From the NCBI GenBank assembly GCA_002914845.1, contig JXTC01000043.1:583581-647580 (forward strand): a DNA stretch of 64,000 bases. The letters run 5' to 3'. The notes beneath the pieces were generated by a model. It saw nothing but the letters and a program-made list of their open reading frames with translations, had not been told where the DNA came from and made no database searches. Position numbers and translations under genes: made by a program. The stretch comes from Trema orientale. Its lineage: Eukaryota > Streptophyta > Magnoliopsida > Rosales > Cannabaceae. This document shows, in pieces, positions 48,820-59,600 of this stretch (positions are counted from its first letter, which is position 1; each line of letters starts with the position of its first letter).

Positions 48820-48854
<35 letters not shown>

Positions 48855-50320
48855 CGCACGCATGCATCAATCTATGAAATATTCTTGATGAATATTGTAT
48901 CTACTCTTTTGTAGAATAAACGAGTGTTTTTTTTCAATCCATTTTTCTGTATATATAATCAAATTATAACACGTATATATATATATTCATACATTTCTTC
49001 TAGAACGTATACTCAAATTGGGGATATCTTCGTATAGTAGATTCGGTCCGATGGATGGGGCATAGTATATGTTGATAATAATATGTTTTGGGATTTGGTT
49101 TTCACTTTTCAGGATGGAAAGAAACATGTGCATATATAGTGTTAGTAGTCTACGTCCCGCCTTAATTATCTCGCATAAATACAAAATTGAGAATTATAGT
49201 GTTACAGCAAAGAGATAGCAACTTTAACAAATGCATATTTACAATCAGTGAGCCAGCAATTTTATCTAATGGGTTTGAACTTTATTTTATTTATTTATGG
49301 GGTTTTACTCTATAATTTTTTTATTTTTTTTGTGGGCTTTGCGTAAAGTAAAATACTATAAATATATATAAATTTTTTGGCCTTTAAAAAGAAAATATAA
49401 AAGGAAAGGGGGGCTTGAGCCCCCAGCTCTGAGGCTGAAGTGCCTCAGTCCCTGTATGCAATATAGTTTGGTCATGCATGTACAGCTAATTAATACTAAT
49501 ATTCTACAAACATATTCACACAATTACTTAATGTGCTTCACTCATATGCATCATGCACAAATATATAAGCTGGTAATTTTGAATCAAATCAAATTGTTTT
49601 CCATAGTATAGCTAGCTAGCTAGCTGAATAAGCGTATTACTCAAGTGGCTCTGAAGGAATGTGAACTTTTAATTGACTTGGTAAGAGATTATTATTATTA
49701 TTCCAAAGATATATATAATATATGTGGGAGTATGTATATATATAAGAGATATGGTAATATAATTCATTAGCAAAGTACATGATGAAAACTTCAACAAGGG
49801 TTTCTGCGACAGTAACCTGCATTGACGACAATGTAGGACTAGTGTTCTCGTTTTCAACCAACTCGCTGCTGTTGCTCCAATATTCTCAGCCGTTGAATGA
49901 GTTGGGGAATGGGGACCCACATCATCCAATGGCTGCTGATGCTTATATAACCAAAAACGATAGCTGATCGATCTAATACTGCATTACGATTTATGAAGCA
50001 GTACTAATGTCAGAGCCCTCCGCTACTAAACAAACCCGAGAAATAAGGCTATCCACACACCTTGCTCAGCCACTTACTAAAATAGAATTAATACATACAT
50101 CCTAAACTAGATTACCTTCTCGCTCTTCACACCGAAAAAATAGAGAAAAGAAAAAGAAAATGAAAATGGTATGATATAAACTTAGCGCCACACACTTTAG
50201 AAGTGAGACTTACTCTTATGTTAATGCACAGTGTTATGTTAAGTCCTTGTGGTACCCTTGATATTGCTCACGAGAAAAAGTAAAGTTAATAGGATTTTGT
50301 ATAGGCTAAGAGTAAAGTTA
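47640..50320. other. AT-rich spacer with microsatellites and two hairpins
   Basis: No supported gene. (TA)n followed by (AC)n lies at 48820-48858, and there are further TA runs near 47458 and 48974. Two adjacent perfect palindromes lie at 49409-49424 and 49429-49448 (see findings). The open frames at 49637-49967 lack recognisable domains. Confidence 0.5.
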
Positions 50321-50818
50321 ATAAGATAAATGACTCTATTGGTCCCTAAATTATACGCAAAGTCTTATTTTGGTTCTTAAACTTTAAATTTTGTAATTTT
50401 GGTTCTTAAATTATTAAGAAAGTTCTATTTTAGTCCTTTTTATTACATATGTTTTGTTTTATTTTCAATGAAAGGAGTATATATAAAAGGCACATGTGCT
50501 CTTCTGTTATACTTATTTCACATGCAGAAACATAAGTTATTACTATAAAAAGATTAAAACATGAATTGAAACAATTTAAAAATGATTAATTAAATTAAAT
50601 TATCTGTACAAAATGTGATATTTTGGTTAAATCAACGATACAGCATGACAAATGCATCTCATGTGCTGTTTTCGTAAAGAGTCAAACAAAATGTATAATG
50701 AAAAAAGATAAAATAAAATGTTTGAAATAATTTAAGTACCAATATGATGAAATTTAAAGTTCAATGACTAAAGTGAGACTTTTCATATAGTTTAAAGACC
50801 AATAGAATCATTTATGCA
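50321..50818. repeat. MITE-like element with about 65-bp terminal inverted repeats
   Basis: The left end (ATAAATGACTCTATTGGTCC, then CTAAATTATACGCAAAGTCT) pairs with the reverse complement of the right end (ATAAATGATTCTATTGGTCT, then TTAAACTATATGAAAAGTCT). Matching continues through ACTTTAAATTT. The middle is unrelated and non-coding. Confidence 0.82.
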
Positions 50819-51674
50819 AGTTACTATGAAATTTGTTAGGCATCTCTTCTTCTAGAGTCCCTCTTCCTCTCATCAAGTTATATGGCCTTTTTTTTTCAAC
50901 CCTTTTTTGATAGCCCTAATTACTAAAGTTGTATTGTTTTGGGTATATGATGGATGTTATCTGTCTAGATAAAGGGGGACAGCAAAAGTAAGACAACCAG
51001 GCGTTGAGCCGAGCAGCGTTTGTATCAAAAACAAGAAAGTGGCAGTAATGAGAATAAGTACAAGTTACTTATCTAACATTATAAGAAGGTTATGCTAGGA
51101 AGCAACAGAGATGAAAACCTGCTACTTTTTAATTATATGGTAGGGCGGTGATTGTGACAAGGAACTATACCCACCATCCTATAATATTCTTAATCTTATA
51201 TGTTAGGATTATGAAATGAAATACATGAAAAATGTTTCTTTATTGAGAAAAAAAAATGAAAAGAAAAAGAAAGATATGAAGAGGGTCCCTTGGCATTAGT
51301 GTGAACTCCATTTAGATTATAACAACCAGAACCAGAAGTGGGACATGAACCGACCATAGCAATCAAATGACACCAGCTGCTAATTATGTAATTAGTTAAG
51401 GTTTTCCTTTTAAACAAAAGTCCAGCTTCACTTCCAAGTGACACCAGCTAGGAGTTTCGCTTGCTTAGAAGCAAAAGCAACCAATCAAGCATCACATCAA
51501 AGGAAGTTCTAACACAAAGCCAAGAGACAAAGATGCACAGTCCTGTGAAAAATGATGCCACCAGTTGCAGACAAGGACATTTGATCTCCAATCCATCTAT
51601 ACATACTATAATATTAGATAAGAATAAGGGGTCTGTTTTTAATAAACATATATATTATTCAAATTTTTGTTACA

Positions 51675-52050
51675 CCATCGTTTTATTCCTTTAGCATTGT
51701 AAGTTGATTACTTTCAACTCTGATATAACTTACAAGAGACGATTTGGACTTGGTTGCCTATTCTGAATTTCAGCTACTGGTTTACAGACCTTTTTTTTTT
51801 TTGCTAAACTTGTTCCATTCATCAGTCACACAGAAGGAAGATAAAATATGAGTCTATGATCTATTGGTGGTAAGTGTTTATGAAAGTCTTAAATATCAAA
51901 ATAGTTTGATATCAAAGAACGTACAAATCTGAGAACATTCAACAAAAAACCTAAGAACTGAATTACATCCACAACAACTAGGTACTTTTTCTTGTATCCT
52001 CAATGCAAACGTAATTTAAGAAAAGAAATATCAAATGAGAGGCAATGGCA
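51675..52050 (+). repeat. direct repeat flanking SAUR, copy A
   Basis: About 375 bases matching 52997-53362 in the same orientation: CGTTTTATTCCTTTAGCATT, GACTTGGTTG, TATTCTGAATTTCAGC, TCAAAATAGTTTGATAT, TACTTTTTCTTGTATCCTC and others. Differences are mainly small indels and scattered substitutions. Confidence 0.93.
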
Positions 52051-52187
52051 TTAAAATATCAAATATGCAAAGGTTCTTTTTCTTACGAGTCTCAGTACAA
52101 CATGTTCCCACAATCACCTAATTAGTTCACATGATTTTCTCAGCCCGTCTGGTTAGGTCTCTCGATCGTCTCTCTCTCTCTCTCTCT

Positions 52188-52616
52188 TCAGAATACATAG
52201 AGAGCAGCTAGTTCCTCCAAGGACTCGGAGCCAAGACTCACCGGATCCGCATTCTCCAGCATCCAAAGAAGATGATCAAAGAGCACTACTTCGCACTTGA
52301 CCACCAAAACGCCGTCGCCGTCGGCTCCAGCTGCCTTGTTATTTTGCTTGGACTTGTCAATTAGAGCGGCTAACAAAGGATGGCTCAAGTACTTGGTACT
52401 GATCACGTACCGCTTTCTCGTGCTTCCGACGAAGATAGTACTCGTACTGGTGCTATTCTTGTGAAGCTGGTGATCATCTTGATCATGATCATGATGATCA
52501 GGGATCCAGAAATCTTCTCTTGTGGAATTGGACCTGAGATTACTATAGGACGAAGATCTCCCTAGTTGCCTTGACAAGCTCTTGCACTTCCTTAATAACA
52601 AGTTGATCTTCTTCAT
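52188..52616 (-). CDS. SAUR-family auxin-responsive protein
   Basis: Intronless 142-aa frame. The N-terminus MKKINLLLRKCKSLSRQLGR is typical of the SAUR76/77/78 subgroup. The conserved SAUR core is present: FVGSTRKRYVISTKYLSHPL, then VVKCEVVLFDHLLWMLENAD and a terminal LEELAALYVF. A Ser/His/Asp-rich insert (about residues 25-60, with an HHDHDQDDH run) precedes the core. SAURs are small early auxin- or ethylene-response proteins; many promote growth by inhibiting PP2C.D phosphatases. That role is family knowledge, and this subgroup is less studied. The start is the only ATG at the family-conserved position. A TG/AG microsatellite lies in the leader and a TC run directly after the stop. Direct repeats flank the gene on both sides. 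Confidence 0.93.
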   Translation of the reverse strand: MKKINLLLRKCKSLSRQLGRSSSYSNLRSNSTREDFWIPDHHDHDQDDHQLHKNSTSTSTIFVGSTRKRYVISTKYLSHPLLAALIDKSKQNNKAAGADGDGVLVVKCEVVLFDHLLWMLENADPVSLGSESLEELAALYVF

Positions 52617-52638
52617 ATTATAGACTTTGATCTTCTAA

Positions 52639-52680
<42 letters not shown>
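52639..52680 (+). repeat. (TG)n(AG)n microsatellite in the SAUR leader
   Basis: An uninterrupted TG run followed by an AG run. On the SAUR transcript strand this is a CT-then-CA tract 20-65 bases before the start codon. Confidence 0.95.
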
Positions 52681-52904
52681 TTTAATTAAGTACCATTTAA
52701 GCGAGCAAAGACAGAGAAAGAGAGAGAGAAATATTAGAAGATGAGAAATTTTGGTGAAGAAAAATATGTTATGGAGATATGTATGAGGAGGTGATCATGA
52801 TCAGGCTTGATGTATACTCAGAATTAGTGATAAGTGTAATATATGTATAAATGACTATGAGGATATATGTATGAGGGCTGAGAGTGAGAGCTAGCTGGAG
52901 TTGG

Positions 52905-53362
52905 GTGCAAAGTCGTTGTTTACAGGTGTGGTAGAAGTAGATTATTAGTAGAAGTGTGTGGGGTCTATTAATATGTTTATGTAAGAAAGAGAGAGATCAA
53001 CGTTTTATTCCTTTAGCATTTTAAGGTGATTAGTTTCAATTCTGATACACGAGATGTTTTGGACTTGGTTGACTATTCTGAATTTCAGCAACTGGTTTAC
53101 AGGCTTTTGCTAAACTTATTCCATTCATCGGTCACACAAAAGCAAAGACGAAATACGAGTCTATGATCTATCGGTGATTCATGTTTAAGAATGTCATAAA
53201 TATCAAAATAGTTTGATATGAAAGAATGTACAAATATAAAATTCGACCAAAAAAAAAATAATAATCTGAGAATTGAATTGTATTCGCAAGAACTAGGTAC
53301 TTTTTCTTGTATCCTCGATGCAAACGTAATTGAGAAAAGTAAAATCAAATGAGGCAATAGCA
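52905..53362 (+). repeat. SAUR upstream segment plus direct repeat copy B
   Basis: 52905-53000 is the segment duplicated at 44625-44735. 52997-53362 is the second copy of the repeat at 51675-52050. Together they cover most of the likely SAUR promoter region. Confidence 0.9.
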
Positions 53363-53668
53363 TGAACTTCCATCCTCTCTATATAGTTTTATCTCTTTCT
53401 TCATGTCTATTTTTTTAGAAGTGAATCAAATGATGTTACAAAGATTTCATCAATCAATTGAGCTATTAACTCTACAAGCAAAATTTTATAGCATTCTCTG
53501 CATGCCACAACAATAATATGTGTATTGACAGTCGATGATTGTACTCCTTCCAATCAGAGAAGTTCTCAGACCATTTAAATTCTCCGTGACCATCATGCAA
53601 TGGCCCATATTTCAAGTTTCACTATCACTTTTCTAAAAGACTTGATAAGCCTTCCTTCTGTAAGACCG

Positions 53669-56600
53669 TTAAACATTGAATCGGAAAAGCATCACATCAC
53701 CTTCTTGTACAATGTAATCTTTACCCTCGGATCGCAACTGCAACAATCAAAGTAGCATGTTCAGCTGTTTTTGTTGATAAAATCACATTTTCCTACTCGA
53801 AAATCAACCTAGAGAAATGAATGAAGCAGAGAGAGAGAAACAGAGAGCTAGAAAGACGGACACGAACAGACAACTGATAGATTAGCTTTGGTACAAAGGT
53901 GCAAGATTCTGGGGGTGTAACAAGAAGTGAAAAGCTTAAAACGAGGTCTTTGTGGTGTGCTGGACCATGTCTTTGTACAAGTCACAAGTTGAAGATGGAA
54001 ACCTATATATATTATCTTTTCCTATCTCTCCAAATACATCTGATTTAATGTTTAAATGAGTACGGCAGTTGGTAAGTCAATGATTTGTCAAGGGTAGTCG
54101 AGCTTGGTACCATCTAAGAGTTGTCAGCATGCAAAAATCTTTACAAAGAAGCTAGAAAATTAAAGCCAATACTAAATCCATAAACTCACAAGTCCTTTCT
54201 CCCTTGCTGCAGCAAGTGAACCAGCAACAACAAAATCATCATAAGCCACCTGATTAGAAAAAATCATAAAATCATCACAACCAGCAATTACTAAAGTTCA
54301 ATGGGTTGAGAAAAGGTTCCTGGTCTTTTGAATAATACTAGATACTTTAATTTATATCTTAAAAGAGATTCGTACAAGCAAATTCTAATGACGCCAAACA
54401 TTATACATGCCATGAATTTTTCCATCTGTTACCAAAATGAAAAATAATAGAGATGATGATCAATGAAATCATAATAAAATTAAGAAGGAAGAATCTAGAG
54501 GATGGAAAAGTTATTTCAAAACAAATTCAAATTACTCCTCAAATATTTGCACGGATTCTGGACATTTCTTTTCGAATTCATGTGATGTCCAGATGACATA
54601 ATTCGCACCCTAAAGGCAAAAACCAACTTCCATAATATGTTGCCTGCCCCTAATAATACTGCTATTTATCCAATAATTTGTATGTCCAATTTTCTCCTCA
54701 TAATGTAACCACTGTATCTTTATATAAAGAGATCCTCAAGTGGAAACATAGCAAGAGCAAGGCACAAGAAAATTTGATAAGCTCTCTCACACTCTTGCAC
54801 AATAACAGTTAGAATATCAGAAGAAAGAAAGAGAGAAAAATTCCACTACTATTGATTATGCAATTGCGACTGTTACAAGAAAAGAAAAAAAAGAATAAGA
54901 AAGGTTAATCTGGAATTCGAGAACCAGACTATTCTCCTTCTAGAGCTACGCTCCAGCCCACCCAAAAGATATTCCCCAAAAACTGCTTCCCCCCCTCTCT
55001 CCTACCGCTCCCACCTAAATTATGTTCTCCTCCCCTTTCCTTCGCAAACCGTTACAACCCACCCTCTATTAATTCAACACGTATCCAGATTGATCTAGCT
55101 CATAGAATCTTCCAGCTCACACCTTCTAGCCTACTGAGCAGCTGATGTGGCGACTTGCTTCTTTTTCCTCTGTCGCACATAAGTGAGCCTAATCGGTGGC
55201 TTATCAACACTCCCCACCCAAACTTGCACCTTGTCCTCAAGGTGGAAGTCAGGAAATCGCAGCTTGAAGTCATCATAGTCCTCCCACGTTGCCTCAAAGT
55301 ATGGTAGGTGTTTCCACTGAATAAGAACTTCGGTGTGAGGGACAGAACCAACCATAATTTGTCGCATCCCAGCTACGGAACCAGGTTCCACCATCCATTC
55401 CAACTCGGCGGTCAAGAAAGGAGGTAATTGCTGGCTGATTTTAGAAGCTGGCAAAGCCGATTTCAATTGGGAAACATGGAAAACGGGGTGAACCATGGAT
55501 CCTTCAGGCAGCTGCAGCTTGTAAGCAACCCCTCCAATCCGCTCGATCACTTTGTAAGGCCCAAAAAATCGAGGTGCCAACTTCTCGTTACTTCGCTTGG
55601 CTACGGATTTCTGCCGGTAAGGTCGGAGTTTAAGGTATGCTAAGTCTCCAACCTCAAAAGAGACCTCCCGACGCTTCTTATCCGCTGTCTGCTTCATCTT
55701 ATGTTGTGCTCGAGCCAAATGGGCCTTGAGTTCCTTCAGAAAGTCGTCTCGTTCCTGCAATTGTTTTTCTACCGCGGAGACAGCAGTGAGGCCATAATCA
55801 CAGCGCAACAAGGGTGGCGGATCACGGTTATACAGGCCGCGGAAAGGTGTAGTTTTGGTGGAGGTGTGATACGAAGTATTATACCAATACTCCGCCCAAT
55901 GAAGCCACTTAGCCCACTGTCGTGGCTTTTCCGAAGCAAAACAACGGAGATATGCTTCGATGCACCTGTTAACAACCTCACTTTGCCCGTCGGTTTGGGG
56001 GTGGTGGGCGGTACTGCGTTTTAAAACCGTACCCTGCAACCGAAACAATTCTGTCCAAAACAAACTCAAGAACACCTTGTCCCTATCCGACACAATAGAA
56101 CGGGGTACTCCGTATAAGCGAACAATCTCACGAACAAAATGCTCGGCCACTAGTGGGGCCGTAAAGGGGTGGCGGAGTGGAATGAAATGGCCGTATTTAG
56201 TTAGTCTATCTACTACCACCAAAATAGTGTTGAACCCTTCCGAACGCGGGAGCCCTTCGATGAAATCCATGGAAACATCATCCCAAACGTTGTATGGAAT
56301 GGGTAATGGCTGCAGTAAACCGGCAGGGGTCAACGTGGACGATTTATTCTGTTGGCAAACAGCACAGCCTGCGATGAACTGTTGGACGTCCTTGTGCATA
56401 TGCACCCAATAAAATTCGGCTGCAAGACGTTTAAAAGTTTTGAGGACTCCAGAGTGGCCGCCAATGGCACTACTGTGGTATTCTTGCAATAACAGGGAAA
56501 CCAGAGGAGAATGGCGGGGTAAAACCAATCGCCCACGATAGAACAACTGTCCATGCTGCAAGGAGAAACCATCATACAGTTGCTTACCAGCGAGTAAGGA

Positions 56601-59600
56601 TTGTTTGATGGTGGATAAGTGGGTGTCTTGATCAATCTGCTCCGGTAGCTCGTCCAAGTAGATAAGGTGGGGAATAGACAAGGTGCAGAGGGAACCATCG
56701 AAAGGTGTGCGTGACAAGGCATCGGCAGCTTTATTCTCCAACCCTGGCCGATATTGGATCTCAAAGTCGTACCCCATTAGTTTAGATAACCACTTCTGAT
56801 GCTCAGGTGTAATCATACGCTGTTCAAGGAGATACTTGAGGCTACGTTGGTCGGTCCGGACAATGAATGGATGGCCCAAAAGATAAGGTCGCCACTTTTG
56901 CACAGCTAACACAATAGCCATCAGTTCACGCTCATAGACGGACTTGTGTTGAGCCCGTGGAGATAATACTTGGCTGAAAAAAGCGATCGGGCGTTGGTGT
57001 TGCATCAGAACGGCGCCCACTCCATAACCGGAAGCATCGGTCTCGACAATGAAGGGCAAAGAAAAGTCCGGAAGTGCCAAGACAGGGACGGTTACCATCG
57101 CGTTCTTGAGGCATTGGAAGGCGGCATCGGCTGCATCATTCCACCGAAAATTATCACGCTTTAGCTGGTCAGTCAATGGTCTAGCGATGTGACCATACCC
57201 AGCCACAAACTTTCGGTAATAGCCGGTGAGGCCCAAAAATCCCCGCAACTCCTTCAAATTCTGAGGCCGAGGCCAAGCGACCATGGCGGCCACTTTAGCC
57301 GGATCGGCAGCCACTCCTTCCGCGGAGATGATATGCCCCAAATACTCCAAAGAAGACTTAGCAAAGGTACACTTTTTAATATTGGCGTAGAGGCAATTAG
57401 ACTTCAGAATACTCAAAATCACTCGTAAGTGCCCAAGATGTTGCTCATATGTCGGGCTATAAACGAGGATATCATCAAAGAAAACTAGCACAAATTTGCG
57501 CAACTGTGCACGGAATACCTCATTCATCAAGGATTGGAATGTTGCCGGGGCGTTGGTCAGGCCGAATGGCATGACCAAAAATTCATAGTGCCCTTCGTGT
57601 GTGCGGAAAGCAGTCTTTGGGACGTCCTCAGAACGCACACGAATCTGATGATACCCAGATTTCAGATCCAACTTAGAAAAAATAGTGGCGCCATGAAGCT
57701 CATCCAATAATTCATCAATAACTGGAATCGGAAACTTATCTGGAATGGTTTCCCGATTCAATGCCCGATAATCAACACAAAACCGCCAACTTCCATCCTT
57801 CTTCTTCACGAGAAGGACGGGACTTGAATAAGGACTAAGACTAGGCTGAATTATGCCAGCGGCAAGCATCTCCCCAATCAGTTTTTCAATTTCATTTTTT
57901 TGCGCTTGAGGGTAACGGTACGGACGGACACTAATTGGGGGAGTACCTGGCTTGAGAGGAATGGTGTGGTCTTTGGCGCGCGGGGGTGGTAACCCGAGTG
58001 GCATGTGAAAAACCTCCTGAAATTCGAGTACAAGGTGATGGATCTCGTCATCATCATGCTCCGGATCCCCAAGACTGGCCAAAGCCGGAGGAAGCTCTAA
58101 CGAGCCCAACTCAACCAGAAGCCCACCTCCCTCGCGGGTCATGGTCTTCATCATAGTTTTAAGAGACACCACCGTCTTAGATAGGCTGGGATCACCATGG
58201 AGTGTGATGACCGATGAGCCCACGGTGAATGTCATCGAAAGCTCTTTCCAATTGATTTGCATATTGCCCAATGTTTCAAGCCATTGCATTCCCAAAATCA
58301 TATCCGAGCTTCCTAACGCAAGTGGCAAAAAATCCTCTACGACCTCAATATCTTGAATGGTGAGAACGACCCCTTTGCAAACGCCACCCCCTGGCACGGA
58401 AAGACCGGTACCCATATAGACCCCATAACCGGCAGTAGGAACAACCGGAATTGCCAGTTTTCGCACTAACGCAGCCGAGATGAAGTTATGTGTGGCGCCA
58501 GAATCGATCAAGACGACCACCTCCGTGGAGCCTAGGAGACCCATCATCTTCATCGTTTTCGGAGCTGTGAACCCGACTACCGAGTTAAGAGAGAGCTCCA
58601 CCGTCTCCGTAATCTCGTCCTCGGCATTGCACTCCTCGGCTTCAGCACAACTTGGCGTTGATTCTTCGTCGTCTTGGACAATGAGCACTTGGAGCTGACG
58701 ATTCTTGCAGCGATGTCCTGCAGAATATTTTTCATCACACTTGAAACAAAGACCCTTCTCACGTTTGAACTGGAGTTCCGCGTCGGTGAGTCGTTTGGGC
58801 GGCATCCCAGTAGTCGGCGCGGAGGTGGAGGGAGGAACAGGGGCTAGGTTGAGGAGTGGGTTGACCTGGGATCGAGTATACGGAGTACTAGCAGCAAGTC
58901 GGGGAAAAACACCTTTCGTGGGAGAAATAAGAGGGGTGGGCCGACTGACTCGAGCAGGGCTAGTGTTGGGCCCCAAAGACTGAGTAAGCAGCATGTTGCG
59001 GGCCTCAATACGTTGGGCTGTCTCCATGATCTGGCCCAACCCGACGGGGTTCAGCATCATCAATTCGGCCCGGATCTCTGTTTTGAGGCCATTGATGAAG
59101 GTGCTCTCCAACACAGGTTCAGATACATCGGAGAGAGGGGAAGCGAGGATTTCAAAAAGGCGGCGATAGTCACTTACAGTCCCGGTTTGTCGCACGGCTA
59201 AGAAAGAGCTATAGAGATTGCCTTCGGTGACGGCCCGAAATCGCTCCAAAATAAGTTGTTTAAACTCCGGCCAACTGCGGATCGGTCGTCGGCGGTTCTC
59301 CCATTGGAACCAAGCCAAGGCGTCACCATCCAGACACACCACTACCGCCTTCAACTTCTCGGGGTCGCTCATTGGTTGAAGGCTGAAAAAACGCTCGGCG
59401 CGAAAGATCCACCCATCGGGGTTGTCGCCCATGAAAACCGGCAACTCCAGGCGTTGGGTAGGTGAGTCGACTGGAGGAAAAGACTCGCCTCCCCCGTCCG
59501 TAGTGGCACCATCTGGGGCCACGACCAACGGTCCGCGAGGTCGGCCCTCGGCCGAACGAGCACGTCGAGATTGCTCATGGACCGTGGCAGAAGAGCCCAA

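Noticed and set aside
49637..49967. Overlapping frames on both strands, one reading VTVAETLVEVFIMYFANEL
   Set aside because: Briefly resembles a membrane segment, but there is no family signature, no consistent exon structure and no conserved start.
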